Source: an uncultured Cetobacterium sp. (lineage in GTDB: Bacteria; Fusobacteriota; Fusobacteriia; Fusobacteriales; Fusobacteriaceae). From it: a stretch of 64,000 nt of DNA. This document shows positions 46,194-55,900 of this stretch, piece by piece. Within the stretch, counting starts at the first letter, position 1, and every line of letters starts with the position of its first letter. The notes beneath the pieces are model-generated. The model worked only from the letters and a program-made list of their open reading frames with translations. It did not search any database and was not told the DNA's origin. Both the position numbers and the translations under genes were made by a program. The stretch spans positions 1 to 64,000 of the forward strand of contig NZ_CAMTIK010000010.1 in the NCBI RefSeq assembly GCF_947072685.1. Reading direction: 5' to 3'.

Positions 46194-47474
46194 AAGTTGT
46201 TTTTTAGCATAAAAAATATAAAATAGATATCCAACAAAAAGTCCAACAAGAATAAATATTATTTTTTCTAAAGATGACTGATAGAGTAACCATATAGATA
46301 AAACAATCGCTGTCACAGGAATTATTGGTCCCAGTGGGATTCTATACAGTGCTCTCATCTTTCTTTTTCTAAAAACTAGAACTGAACCAGCTGTTGATAT
46401 AAACTCGATAAGACGAGCTATAACTGTAAGACCTGCAAGAAATATAAAGTTTCCATAAAGAGCAAGAGAAACAGCGATAGAAGTTGTTATGAGGATAGCA
46501 AAACCAGCTGTTCCAAATCGTCCTTTTTTATTGAATATTGCTGGGAGGTAGTTGCTGTCAGCAAGAGCTTGAACAGACCTAGGAGCAATAAAAGAAAGAG
46601 CGATAGTGATTCCACCAATAGAGATCAGTGTGGCAATAGTTATGAATAAAAAACCAGCATTTCCAAAAACAGAAGCTGTGGCGGCTGCAATAGGAAGAGA
46701 ACTGGTCGCCAGCTTATCTCCCAGAAGACCAATACATAGAACCATAATTAAAAGATAGAAGATGGAACAAAATATCATGACAGCTATGATAGCTTTTGGT
46801 AGATTCTTAGTTGGATTATCCATATCTTCAGCCGCTACGGCCAAAAGATCAAATCCTGTGAAGGCATAGAATATAACTAAAGTGGCAACCCCTAAGTTTC
46901 CAGTTGCAAGTCCTTGATCTATCTTGGGAATTAAAGGGGTAAAATCTGAAAAATTAATAAAAAATATTCCAATTAGGATAAAAAGAAAAAGAGGAACAAG
47001 TTTACTTACTGTAATCACATTGTTTAATATTTTAGAAAATTTCACTCCCAAATAATTAAGGAGCCCTAAAACTATTCCAATTCCAACAACCGCTAATTTG
47101 TTGTAATAAGGGTCTGAAAATTTAGGATATAAACCTCCTAAAGCTGTTAAAAATCCTTGGATTTCAGCCGCCCAACTAACAATTCCTATAAACCAAGCAA
47201 ACATACCTATTTCAAATCCAATAAAACTTCCAAATGCCTCCTTAGCATAGACAAAAGAGGAACCGTTTTTATCGAAAATACTGGAGGTTTCAGCAAAGCA
47301 AAGAGCTAGAAAAAGAGCTAAAAGAGCGTTGATTAAAACAACAACAATACTAGCAACCCCAACATCAGCATAAGCTTTATTGGGTAAAAGAAAAATTCCA
47401 GAACCTATAATTGAATTTATTCCAAGAAAAAAAATACTCCAAAAACCTAACTTGTTATTGGATAAATCATTCAT
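46182..47474 (-). CDS. APC-superfamily amino acid permease
   Basis: 430 residues with about 12 membrane helices. The first carries the APC motif INSIIGSGIFLLPNKAY (about 19-35), where the unwound GSG binds the amino acid backbone. A conserved segment, FYAFTGFDLLAVAAEDMDNPTKNLPKAI (in TM6 and the following loop), supports a general amino acid permease of the APA/YhdG/ArcD-like type. The substrate cannot be assigned. The gene stands alone, with a GAGG site before the ATG, and its 3' end lies inside a shared terminator. Confidence 0.88.
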   Translation of the reverse strand: MNDLSNNKLGFWSIFFLGINSIIGSGIFLLPNKAYADVGVASIVVVLINALLALFLALCFAETSSIFDKNGSSFVYAKEAFGSFIGFEIGMFAWFIGIVSWAAEIQGFLTALGGLYPKFSDPYYNKLAVVGIGIVLGLLNYLGVKFSKILNNVITVSKLVPLFLFILIGIFFINFSDFTPLIPKIDQGLATGNLGVATLVIFYAFTGFDLLAVAAEDMDNPTKNLPKAIIAVMIFCSIFYLLIMVLCIGLLGDKLATSSLPIAAATASVFGNAGFLFITIATLISIGGITIALSFIAPRSVQALADSNYLPAIFNKKGRFGTAGFAILITTSIAVSLALYGNFIFLAGLTVIARLIEFISTAGSVLVFRKRKMRALYRIPLGPIIPVTAIVLSIWLLYQSSLEKIIFILVGLFVGYLFYIFYAKKQLKKE

Positions 47475-47565
47475 ATAACCACCTCGTAAAAGTTATCTTA
47501 AATATCATCTTGATTTTACAATATCAATTAAAAATCTCCTTTTTTTAGAAAAAATATAAAAGATT

Positions 47566-48528
47566 CTATAGAATGTTACTTTTTTTTAGTTCGATGAGAG
47601 TTTTAATATTTTCAATTATTTGGAAAAGTGAAGCATCATTTTCAAAATCAGATGTTTGATTAGAAAATTCATTTTTAAATTTTACTTCAAGTCTTTTAAT
47701 CCTTTTTAGTAACATATTATATGTATACTCCGTGGAGGAGAGGGTTGCAAGATCTCGAAGAATAGATGAAAGCTCAAGAGAACTGGAACTGTTGTTGCTG
47801 AACTTGTCAAAGTTTTCTCGAATTTTTAAAAGGGTTAGATATTCAGAGTGTTTAATGGAGTAGTTTTCAGCAATAGCCAATTTTTTATAAAAAATTTTAT
47901 TATCTTTTTCCATTTCAACTAAAAGTTTGCAGTCATGAAGTTTTGATTTGAGAGATTCAAATAGTTCATCTTGTGCAAGAGATACAGATTTGTACTTAAG
48001 AGTTTTTGAAAAATCTAAAATAATATCTTTCATAATGGTATCTACCTCATCTAAAGTTGAAAGTATTTCATTGTTTTGGCTAGGCATATATAGGTTGGAG
48101 ATAATAGCGCAAAGAACTCCAACAAGAAGTAGATAAAATTGATCGAGCACAAATATAAGGCTTATATTTTCATCAAGTAAAAAATGTGTAGCTAAAACTA
48201 TATTGGTAAAAAAGCCTTGCATGAGGTTGAATCTGATGCAAAGGGGCATAAAAATAGCTGTAAAAATAGCTAAAGATATAGGATTGAAACCCGAGAGTTT
48301 GATTATAAGTGAAGAAAGAAAAAGACCAAATGATGCGGCTAAAACTCGTTCTAAAGAGCTCCTAAAAGACGCTTTACGGGTACTTTCTAAACTTAGAATA
48401 CAGATAGTGGCAGCTGAATATGGGTATTCCAAATTGAGATGCTGAGCTATGAGTATCGCAACATAGGGGCCAATCATATTTTTAAAAACCCTGTGTCTAT
48501 CATAGGTCGTTAATTTTTGAAAAAACAT
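47566..48528 (-). CDS. Aromatic acid exporter-like (FUSC/ArAE family) membrane protein
   Basis: 320 residues if the ATG at 48528 is used; it is preceded by TTGGAGGGAGAT, which makes it likelier than an upstream ATG at 48570. The N-terminal half has about four to five membrane helices, including the family-like PYVAILIAQHLNLEYPYSAAT and RVLAASFGLF segments. The C-terminal half (about 160-320) is a soluble, helical, probably coiled-coil domain. This fits the aromatic acid exporter 1 type. A real transport substrate is not known. It stands alone, with no partner MFP or outer-membrane gene. Confidence 0.78.
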   Translation of the reverse strand: MFFQKLTTYDRHRVFKNMIGPYVAILIAQHLNLEYPYSAATICILSLESTRKASFRSSLERVLAASFGLFLSSLIIKLSGFNPISLAIFTAIFMPLCIRFNLMQGFFTNIVLATHFLLDENISLIFVLDQFYLLLVGVLCAIISNLYMPSQNNEILSTLDEVDTIMKDIILDFSKTLKYKSVSLAQDELFESLKSKLHDCKLLVEMEKDNKIFYKKLAIAENYSIKHSEYLTLLKIRENFDKFSNNSSSSLELSSILRDLATLSSTEYTYNMLLKRIKRLEVKFKNEFSNQTSDFENDASLFQIIENIKTLIELKKSNIL

Positions 48529-48607
48529 ATCTCCCTCCAAATCTAATAATTCGATTGATACTTCTGTCATTGTTATTCAAAAAAAAAGTAAAAATCTTTG
48601 AAAAAAT

Positions 48608-48640
48608 AAAAAAAGTCTAAATTTTACTTAGACTTTTTTT
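48608..48640 (-). terminator. Terminator of the GT9-two-component operon
   Basis: AAAAAAAGTCTAA and TTAGACTTTTTTT form a 13-bp stem with a 7-base loop, about 10 bases after the kinase stop. Confidence 0.9.
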
Positions 48641-48650
48641 GTTTGAATAT

Positions 48651-49997
48651 TTAAATTTTGAAATATATTGAGATTTTAGTTCCATGATTCAATTGACTAT
48701 CTATTGTTATATCTGCCTCTATAAGATTTAATATCCTTCTTACAATAGTCATTCCTAAACCATGTCCAGAGACTTCTTTACTTCTGGATTTATTGGCTCT
48801 ATAAAATCGATCATAAATATGGATTAACTCTTCAGAAGACATTCCAACTCCGTGGTCTTCGATTGTCAAAATGACCCTATTTTGAGAGTTAGTTGAATTT
48901 AAAGATATATCTATAGGTTTGTTATCACCATATTTGATGGCGTTTTCTAATATATTTTTAATTAAAAGCTTAACTAGCCCTTCATCGGATTCAATAATAG
49001 TATAGTTGGGTTCAAAATTAACAATAGATTTAGGATAGATCATTTTTAGAGAAGAGGTTGCCGAAACGATGATTTCAGAAAGTTCTATCTCACTTTTACC
49101 GGATTTAATATCTCCCTCTTTAGCTATGAAAAGAAGTTTCTCGATAAGATTTCCCATATCTTTAGTTTCTTCCTCTATTGATGTCAAAGCCTCGTTTAGA
49201 ATGTCAGTATCCTTTTGCCCCCAACGTTTTATCATATCGATATAACCCCCGATTATAAAAATAGGTGTTTTTAGTTCGTGGGAAGCGTTGTGAACAAATT
49301 CAATCTGTTTTTTATTTTGTTCGTCTAATCGTTTTAGCATCCTTTCATATGACCCCCAGATATTGTCAAATTCTTTGAATTGATTCACTGGCTTTAGAAT
49401 CTCTAAATTTTCAAGAGTGATATTGGAATTGAGGTTCTCCAAGGTTATAAGCTGTTTATTTATTTTTTTTAGTAGCTGTTCTATTATAATTGCAGAGATA
49501 ACAATGAAAAATATTAGTCCACCCATAAAAATTTTAACAATATTAAAAAAGAATTTTTTTTCAGGTTTTAAATCTTTAACCAGCATGACATTATAGATAT
49601 CACCATCCTTATTTTTCACGTTGTTGGAAAGGATGAGATATTCATAAAAATTAAAATTCTCTACTTTATTATCTTGAGCAACTTCCAATATTTTTTTGTT
49701 ATGATTTTCAGAATAAATATTATCTCCAAATTTAATAATCACTTTTAAGTCGTTTAAAGTAGGGTTTTCAGCTTTGAACTCCTCATTTACCAAATTATCA
49801 GTAAAAATTTTCATAGTGACAGAACCGGGTTCATCTCCAATTTCATAGTCTAAAAAGCCCATTGCATTCCTCAGGTGAAGTTTGGAAGTGTTTATTAAAT
49901 ACTTTCCAGTTACCGCTAAAGAGAGCACAAAAAGGAGTGTAAAAAGAACGATGAGTTGAACATAACTTTTTTTTAATGTACCGGATAGAGTTCTCAA
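48651..49997 (-). CDS. Sensor histidine kinase
   Basis: 448 residues. TM1 about 11-31, a periplasmic sensor of about 120 residues, TM2 about 154-176, a HAMP-like linker, then the HisKA domain with phosphoacceptor His240 in ASHELKTP, the N-box NILENAIKYGDNKP, the G1 box DHGVGMS and the G2 box GHGLGMTIVRR. It autophosphorylates and passes phosphate to the regulator encoded just before it. It starts with TTG at 49997, overlapping the stop of the regulator gene (TTGA), with an AAGGAGG site 7 bases upstream. The signal is unknown; the GT9 gene in the operon suggests the cell envelope. Confidence 0.92.
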   Translation of the reverse strand: MRTLSGTLKKSYVQLIVLFTLLFVLSLAVTGKYLINTSKLHLRNAMGFLDYEIGDEPGSVTMKIFTDNLVNEEFKAENPTLNDLKVIIKFGDNIYSENHNKKILEVAQDNKVENFNFYEYLILSNNVKNKDGDIYNVMLVKDLKPEKKFFFNIVKIFMGGLIFFIVISAIIIEQLLKKINKQLITLENLNSNITLENLEILKPVNQFKEFDNIWGSYERMLKRLDEQNKKQIEFVHNASHELKTPIFIIGGYIDMIKRWGQKDTDILNEALTSIEEETKDMGNLIEKLLFIAKEGDIKSGKSEIELSEIIVSATSSLKMIYPKSIVNFEPNYTIIESDEGLVKLLIKNILENAIKYGDNKPIDISLNSTNSQNRVILTIEDHGVGMSSEELIHIYDRFYRANKSRSKEVSGHGLGMTIVRRILNLIEADITIDSQLNHGTKISIYFKI

Positions 49998-50683
49998 CTA
50001 TTTTCCTCCTTCTTTAGAGTGTAACCAAATCCCCGAACAGTTTTTATATATCTGTTTTCAGGGTCCAATTTTTTCCTAAGAGCTTTGATATACATATCTA
50101 CAATTTTTCCATCTCCGAAATAATCATGACCCCAAACATTTTCTAGGATATGTTCTCTTGAAAGAACAAGCCCTTTGTTTATCAGAAGGTGGTGTAAAAG
50201 GTTGTATTCTGTTTTTGTTAACTGTACTGGGCTATCATTTAGAAAAACCTCTTTTGAATTGAGATTGAGGGCTAACTCTTCAAATTTAATTATTTTCTTG
50301 TCGTAAAAAACAGTTTTATTTCTAAAAATAACTCTCATTCGAGCTAAAAGTTCGCCAATAACAAAGGGTTTTGTAATATAGTCATCGGCTCCTAAATCTA
50401 AAAGTTCAATCTTACTAAAGGTTTCATCTTTAGCAGTTAAAATTAAAATGGGGATATTGGATTCGCTTCTTATTGTTTTACAAACTTCCTCTCCGCTGAT
50501 TTCAGGCATCATTAAATCTAAAAGTATCAAAGAATAAGAGTTTTCTCTGAATTTATTCAACCCTATCTTTCCGTTGGAAGCTAGCTCTACATGGTATCCT
50601 TCATGGATTAATTCCAGCTCTAAATATCGTCTAATTTTTGGATCATCCTCTATGATAAGAATAGATTTTTTATCTGTGCTCAC
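49994..50683 (-). CDS. OmpR/PhoB-family response regulator
   Basis: 229 residues when read from the GTG at 50683 (MSTDKKS), which is 8 bases from the AAGGAG site; a GTG at 50692 overlaps that site and is unlikely. The receiver domain has the acidic pair Asp13/Asp14, phosphoacceptor Asp56 in LLDLMMP, and the Thr and Lys of LTAKDE and YITKPF. The winged-helix DNA-binding domain follows (about 130-225, with LTKTEYNLLHHLL and VRGFGYTLKK). Partner of the kinase encoded next. Confidence 0.94.
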   Translation of the reverse strand: MSTDKKSILIIEDDPKIRRYLELELIHEGYHVELASNGKIGLNKFRENSYSLILLDLMMPEISGEEVCKTIRSESNIPILILTAKDETFSKIELLDLGADDYITKPFVIGELLARMRVIFRNKTVFYDKKIIKFEELALNLNSKEVFLNDSPVQLTKTEYNLLHHLLINKGLVLSREHILENVWGHDYFGDGKIVDMYIKALRKKLDPENRYIKTVRGFGYTLKKEENS

Positions 50684-50695
50684 TTCAATCACTCC

Positions 50696-51628
50696 TTAAG
50701 CTGAAATAGTATAGATACATTCTAACATCTCTTCTACGGTTTTATTTAAATCTTTTTCATAAAAATTTTGCTCAATAGCAAGGGAGCTCTTAGGAAAAAC
50801 ATTGGGGTTACTTTTGTGAACAATAATAGGGATATCAAATGCTGAAGCGATATGCGTAATCCCTGTATCTACAGTGATTACTAAATCAGCCTTTTTAATA
50901 AGCCCACAGAGATTAAGGACAGAACTCTCATGTTCTATTTTTCTAACTTCTATCCAAGGGATTTGAGAAAGCTTATTCAAAATTTCACTCTCTCTATTTG
51001 GATCGATACTTCTTGATTTTGTGGAAGCCAGTCCATTGTATAGAACAAGAGTTTTCTTTTTAATTAAATTTTTATATATATTTGTTTGGTTTAAATGGAT
51101 GTCATAGATACATTTAGGTTCAGAGATTTTAAAATATTTTAGTATCTCTATTCCATTTTCTCTAAGGTGTTCCTGCTTTTTGATGACAATATCTATAAGG
51201 TTTAAAACTTGTCCATTTTTTCTTTCTATTCCAATAATTTTCTTAGGTCTTAGAAGTCTCATCAAAAGAGTTTCTCTAAGATATATACTCCCTACGGATT
51301 CGATATAATAATCAAAAAAATCTCTATATTTTAAAGCAGTTTTAATATTTCTAAAGATATCCGAAGATTTTTTTCTATAGCAGTTATCTATGATGACCTC
51401 TTTGATATAGGGGTTTGCATTGCCCATCTCCACAGTGGATTTGCTTCCTAAGATGTAAACCTCGAATCCTTTTAGAGCTAATCCTTTTATCATTGGAGTT
51501 TTAAATAGGTAGTTTCCAATCTTTTGACAATCATTTATAAGAATTTTATTTCCAATAATTTTAAAATCTCTTTTTTTATCCACTAATAGTTTTGAAATAG
51601 TAAAGCTCAGTTTTTTTATAAATTTCAT
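50696..51628 (-). CDS. GT9-family glycosyltransferase (heptosyltransferase-like)
   Basis: 310 residues. The start ILINDCQKIGNYLFKTPMIKGL (about 29-50) matches the N-terminal nucleotide-sugar domain of the GT9 family, and ADLVITVDTGITHIASAFDIPIIVH (about 250-275) is the highly typical C-terminal donor-binding segment. Such enzymes add heptose or a related sugar to lipopolysaccharide core. It is the first gene of an operon, 12 bases before the response regulator, so the two-component system may adjust envelope sugars. The sugar transferred is not known. Confidence 0.85.
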   Translation of the reverse strand: MKFIKKLSFTISKLLVDKKRDFKIIGNKILINDCQKIGNYLFKTPMIKGLALKGFEVYILGSKSTVEMGNANPYIKEVIIDNCYRKKSSDIFRNIKTALKYRDFFDYYIESVGSIYLRETLLMRLLRPKKIIGIERKNGQVLNLIDIVIKKQEHLRENGIEILKYFKISEPKCIYDIHLNQTNIYKNLIKKKTLVLYNGLASTKSRSIDPNRESEILNKLSQIPWIEVRKIEHESSVLNLCGLIKKADLVITVDTGITHIASAFDIPIIVHKSNPNVFPKSSLAIEQNFYEKDLNKTVEEMLECIYTISA

Positions 51629-51722
51629 AAATTCACACTCCTTGAAATTTATTGTAAAGGAAGAAGATAAAAATTTGGTAAAAACTTTAAAGATAATAAC
51701 ATTAATTTTTAGGAGGATGAAT

Positions 51723-52322
51723 TTGGAGGAGATAATTCATAGATTGGCAGAGTTTTTTTTAAGTTTAGGGTATGTTGGGATTTTTATAATGATGTTTTTA
51801 GAGGCATCCTTTATACCTTTTCCATCTGAAGTAGCTCTTTTACCGGCAGGGTATTTGGTTGCGGCAGGGAAGATGGATCCTTTTTTGGTTTTATTTGCTG
51901 GAACTGTTGGAAGTATGGGTGGAGCAAGTTTAAACTATCTTTTAGGAATTACTTTGGGAAGAGATCTGCTTATAAAATATGGGAAATATATGTTTTTAGA
52001 TGAGAAAAGATTTCATCAGATGGAGGAGTTGTTTAAAAAGAAAGGAGATATGATTGTATTTTTTGGAAGATTTGTACCGGTGATAAGACAGTACATTTCA
52101 TTCCCACCGGGTGTAGTGAAAATGGATTTTTGGAAATTTTTAACATTTACAGGGGTGGCTTCAGCCATTTATGTAGCTTCTTTAGAAGGCATAGGTTATT
52201 TTTATGAAAGCAATGAAAAGTTGATAAATTACTATGTAATGAGATTTAAATATTCAATAATAGCTATTTTAGTGGTGTATCTAATCTATAAAATAAGAAA
52301 ATATTATAAGGGTAAATCTTAA
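51723..52322 (+). CDS. DedA-family membrane protein
   Basis: About 200 residues, inner membrane. Family motifs: FLEASFIPFPSEVALLPAGYL near the N-terminus (two acidic residues in the membrane) and FFGRFVPVIRQYISFPPGVVKM (the R-x3-R type motif) in the middle. DedA proteins move phospholipids or undecaprenyl phosphate across the membrane. I place the start at the TTG 6 bases after AGGAGG (51711-51716); the ATG at 51717 touches the site directly and an ATG at 51642 has none. Divergent from the GT9 gene, which also suggests an envelope link. Confidence 0.88.
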   Translation: MEEIIHRLAEFFLSLGYVGIFIMMFLEASFIPFPSEVALLPAGYLVAAGKMDPFLVLFAGTVGSMGGASLNYLLGITLGRDLLIKYGKYMFLDEKRFHQMEELFKKKGDMIVFFGRFVPVIRQYISFPPGVVKMDFWKFLTFTGVASAIYVASLEGIGYFYESNEKLINYYVMRFKYSIIAILVVYLIYKIRKYYKGKS

Positions 52323-52380
52323 TTTTTACGGAATTAAATTTTCAAAAATATTATTTTTGAAAAAATATTTTACTTTTTTC

Positions 52381-52409
52381 TTGATTTTTTTTTATTTTGG
52401 AGATATAAT
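52381..52409 (+). promoter_or_regulatory. Promoter of the symporter gene
   Basis: -35 TTGATT (52381-52386), 17-base spacer, perfect -10 TATAAT (52404-52409), about 40 bases before the ATG at 52449. Confidence 0.78.
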
Positions 52410-52448
52410 TATCTCGTAAAATAAAAACTAAAAAGGAGTGAGATTTTT

Positions 52449-53738
52449 ATGAAAAAGGTAAATTTAACGAGTAAAATTTTTCTAGCATTGATCCTAGGAG
52501 TGGTAAGTGGATTGGCATTACATCCATTTAGGGAGGCCTTTTTTGTAAAAAATTATGTGATAGATTTTCTGTTTAATTTTTTAGGAACAGGTTTTATAAG
52601 AGCGATTAGAATGATCGTTGTACCTCTTGTATTCTGTTCCCTAACAGTTGGAGCAGCAGGAATAGAGGATATTAAAAAGTTAGGAAGAGTTGGAATAAAG
52701 ACAGTGGCATTTTATCTAGGAACTACAGCAGTTGCAATAACATTGGCACTAGGTGTGGGGTCTTTGTTGAATCCGGGAAAAGGAGTAAATCTATCTGAAA
52801 TAGCTGTTGGAGAGGTTACAGTAAATCAAAGTAAACCATTTGTAGATATATTGTTGGGAATGATTCCTATAAATCCTATAGAAGCTTTGGCAAAAGGGGA
52901 TATGTTGCAGATAATTGTCTTTGCAATTTTATGTGGAGTGGCGATGGCTATTTTAGGTGATAAAGTATCCACTGTCAGAAAAGGAATGGAGGAATTAAAT
53001 AACATAATATTAAAAGTTGTTGAAATCATTATGAAACTTGCTCCTCTAGGTGTATTTGGACTTATTGGAAAAACATTTGCAACACTGGGATATGTAGCTA
53101 TGCTTCCACTACTGAAATATTTTGTGGCTGTGGTTGTAGTTCTATTGCTACATTATTTAATAACTTATCAAAGTTTATTGATTCTTGTAGCAAAATATAG
53201 TCCTATCAAGTTCTTGAAAAAATTCTCGGGACCAATGATGGTCGCATTTTCAACATCATCAAGTAGTGCTACACTTCCAGCTTCAATGGAAACTCTTCAA
53301 AAGGATTTTGGCGTATCAAAGACAGTGTCATCTTTTACTCTTCCTTTAGGAAGTACGATAAACATGGATGGAACGGCTATAATGCAGGGTGTAGCTACAA
53401 TATTTATAGCTCAAATATATGGTGTAAATCTAAGTATGGGAGATTTTGCAACAGTTATTTTAACAGCAACCTTAGCTTCTATTGGAACAGCAGGTGTTCC
53501 GGGAGTAGGAGTTATAATGTTGGGGATGGTTTTACAACAAGTTGGATTGCCTCTAGAGGGAATGGCTTTAGTTATGGGAATAGATAGATTTGTAGATATG
53601 TTTAGAACTGTTGTAAATATAACAGGGGATGCTATTTGTACTCTGATTGTAGCTAGAACTGAAGGAGAACCAATAGATGGGGAAGTAACAACGGAAACAA
53701 AAAGTGAAGGGCAGAATGAAATGAACAAATTAGCATAA
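52449..53738 (+). CDS. Dicarboxylate/amino acid:cation symporter (DAACS family)
   Basis: 429 residues, about 8 membrane helices and two re-entrant loops as in GltPh. The Ser-rich hairpin 1 (AFSTSSSSATLPASMETL), the TM7 NMDGTAIMQG motif that binds Na+ and substrate, and a GIDRFVDMFRTVVNITGDA segment in TM8 (Asp and Asn substrate contacts) are all visible. It takes up glutamate, aspartate or C4-dicarboxylates with Na+ or H+. The TM8 Arg that marks acidic substrates is replaced by Asp/Met-type context, so Ser/Thr or neutral substrates cannot be excluded. Monocistronic, with its own promoter and terminator. Confidence 0.92.
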   Translation: MKKVNLTSKIFLALILGVVSGLALHPFREAFFVKNYVIDFLFNFLGTGFIRAIRMIVVPLVFCSLTVGAAGIEDIKKLGRVGIKTVAFYLGTTAVAITLALGVGSLLNPGKGVNLSEIAVGEVTVNQSKPFVDILLGMIPINPIEALAKGDMLQIIVFAILCGVAMAILGDKVSTVRKGMEELNNIILKVVEIIMKLAPLGVFGLIGKTFATLGYVAMLPLLKYFVAVVVVLLLHYLITYQSLLILVAKYSPIKFLKKFSGPMMVAFSTSSSSATLPASMETLQKDFGVSKTVSSFTLPLGSTINMDGTAIMQGVATIFIAQIYGVNLSMGDFATVILTATLASIGTAGVPGVGVIMLGMVLQQVGLPLEGMALVMGIDRFVDMFRTVVNITGDAICTLIVARTEGEPIDGEVTTETKSEGQNEMNKLA

Positions 53739-53747
53739 CTTTTACTG

Positions 53748-53780
53748 AAAAAGGATTAGAAATTTCTAATCCTTTTTTTT
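53748..53780 (+). terminator. Terminator of the symporter gene
   Basis: AAAAGGATTAGAA and TTCTAATCCTTTT form a palindromic stem ending in a long T-run. Confidence 0.9.
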
Positions 53781-53882
53781 ATTTGAAAGAAGGAAAGATA
53801 TAATAATAAAGAATAGTAATAAATGATAATGGTAGAGGAAAATATTATTATCATTCTTTTGAAACAGAATAAGGAGGCAGAC

Positions 53883-54950
53883 ATGTTTGAGATTAAAAGT
53901 GGTAATCCTAGAGAGTATGGCTATAGAATGCCAGGTGAATGGGAAAAAAGACGACGAACTTTTATGCAGTGGCCAACTAGAGATGGAAAGGGTAGCAGAA
54001 CTTCAATTTGGCCTGATGGAATTGATGAGGCAAAAAAAGGGTATGCACAAGTAGCTAAAGTGATAGCGGAGTATGAGGATGTTGTTATGATTGCTCCTGC
54101 AGAACTGTTATCAGAGGTTAGGCAGATGTGTACAGAAAAGGTTGAAGTTTTATGTTTACCAACAGATGATTCGTGGGTTAGAGATAATGGACCTACATTT
54201 TTATTGGATGACAATCAAGAGTTAGCGGCTGTGAAATGGAGATTTACATCTTATGGAGAGAAATATCAGACTCACTATAACGACAACAAGATTCCATATC
54301 ATTTAGGAGTTATATATGATATTCCTGTATTCAAATCACCTATAGCATTAGAGGGCGGTGGGATTCATTCGGATGGTCAAGGGACAATTCTTACCACAGA
54401 ATCAGCTATACTTACGGCGAGTAGAAATTCAAAATTTACAAAGGAAGAGGTAACCGAGCTATTGAAAGAGTATCTTGGCGGAGAGCAGGTTATTTGGCTT
54501 AAATCTGGTTTGTATGGAGATTTGACCGACGGGCATGTTGACAATACAGCTTGTTTTGTAGAGCCTGGAGTTATTATTATTCAAGCTTGCTACGATAAAA
54601 ATGATCCAGATTATGAGATATTTCAAGAAAATCTAAAAATATTAAAAGAGTTTAAAGATAGATCAAGTGGTTTACCTTTTGAGATAATAGAGATAGAAAA
54701 GCCACCGATAAGGGAGTACAATGGTCAACTTCTAACATTGAGCTATATAAACTATTTGCCTGTTACAGGAGCGGTAATAGTCCCTACTTTTGGTGGAGAT
54801 GCACAAGAAACAGATAGAAAAGCTTTAGAAACAATCCAAAGAGCATATCCAGATAGAAAGGTGGTTGCTATTGATGGAATGCCAATAATAGTTGGTGGAG
54901 GATGTGTCCATTGCATAACCCAACAGATGCCATATGGAAAAAGTTTTTAA
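53883..54950 (+). CDS. aguA: Agmatine deiminase
   Basis: 355 residues from the ATG at 53883, which has AAGGAGG 5 bases upstream; an open frame extends 60 bases further but has no such site. Converts agmatine to N-carbamoylputrescine and ammonia. The peptidylarginine-deiminase-like fold shows MPGEWEKRRRTFMQWP at the start, SWVRDNGPTF (about 100-110), DGHVDNTACF with the catalytic His and Asp, and GGGCVHCITQQMP at the end with Cys344 as nucleophile. The next gene completes the route to putrescine. Confidence 0.95.
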   Translation: MFEIKSGNPREYGYRMPGEWEKRRRTFMQWPTRDGKGSRTSIWPDGIDEAKKGYAQVAKVIAEYEDVVMIAPAELLSEVRQMCTEKVEVLCLPTDDSWVRDNGPTFLLDDNQELAAVKWRFTSYGEKYQTHYNDNKIPYHLGVIYDIPVFKSPIALEGGGIHSDGQGTILTTESAILTASRNSKFTKEEVTELLKEYLGGEQVIWLKSGLYGDLTDGHVDNTACFVEPGVIIIQACYDKNDPDYEIFQENLKILKEFKDRSSGLPFEIIEIEKPPIREYNGQLLTLSYINYLPVTGAVIVPTFGGDAQETDRKALETIQRAYPDRKVVAIDGMPIIVGGGCVHCITQQMPYGKSF

Positions 54951-54974
54951 TTAAAATTAATCGGAGGAAAGATT

Positions 54975-55853
54975 ATGAAAGTTAAAGTAGCAGCAGTACA
55001 GATGAGTATGGGTTGGAACGTGGATGAAAATATACAGAAGGCAGAAAAACATATTAGGGCAGCGGCAGCGGATGGAGCAAAGATTATACTTGTATCGGAG
55101 CTGTTTGAAAGAGTATATTTTTGTGCTAAGGAAAAAGCTGAATATATGCAATTTGCGACTGAGTTGGAGCTGGATAGAAGTGTCAACTATTTCAAAGGAG
55201 TAGCTAAAGAGTTAGAGGTTGTTTTACCAATAAGTTTTTATGAAAGAAAACATGGGGCAAGATATAACTCTATTGCAATTATAGATGCAGACGGAGAGGT
55301 TTTGGGCGTTTATAGAAAAAGTCATATCCCACATGATGTGAGTGGATATCAAGAAAAATTTTATTTTAATATAGGGGACACAGGTTTTAAAGTTTGGAAC
55401 ACTAAATATGCTAAAATTGGTGTTGCTATATGCTGGGATCAGTGGTTTCCTGAATCAGCAAGATGTATGGCATTAATGGGTGCTGAGATATTGTTCTATC
55501 CAACAGCTATTGGATCGGAACCAAGTGATCCTACAATGGATACAAAAGACCACTGGCAAAGAGTTATGCAAGGACATGCGGGAGCGAATTTAACTCCGTT
55601 AGTTTGTGCCAATAGAACTGGTCAAGAGCATGTGGATGAAGTGGGAGTTAAATTTTATGGTTCATCTTTTATAGCTGATCATACAGGGGCTAAAATATCG
55701 GAGATGGATAGGGATTCAGAAGGGTATATATTATCTGAATTAGATTTGAAGGCGATTGATGACTACAGAGCTTTCTGGGGATTGTTTAGAGATAGAAGAC
55801 CAGATTTATATGGTGCTATTTGTACTTTAGATGGAGAGACAAAATTTAAATAA
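54975..55853 (+). CDS. aguB: N-carbamoylputrescine amidase
   Basis: 292 residues, nitrilase-superfamily. The catalytic triad is visible as Glu42 (SELFE), Lys115 (YRKSHIPHD) and Cys153 (AICWDQWFPE). It hydrolyses N-carbamoylputrescine to putrescine, CO2 and ammonia; the long specific segments such as SHIPHDVSGYQEKFYF are typical of the AguB group. It lies 24 bases behind aguA. Confidence 0.95.
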   Translation: MKVKVAAVQMSMGWNVDENIQKAEKHIRAAAADGAKIILVSELFERVYFCAKEKAEYMQFATELELDRSVNYFKGVAKELEVVLPISFYERKHGARYNSIAIIDADGEVLGVYRKSHIPHDVSGYQEKFYFNIGDTGFKVWNTKYAKIGVAICWDQWFPESARCMALMGAEILFYPTAIGSEPSDPTMDTKDHWQRVMQGHAGANLTPLVCANRTGQEHVDEVGVKFYGSSFIADHTGAKISEMDRDSEGYILSELDLKAIDDYRAFWGLFRDRRPDLYGAICTLDGETKFK

Positions 55854-55900
55854 AATACTAATTAAAAATAATAATTTAAAGGAACAGAGAAATTTATTGT

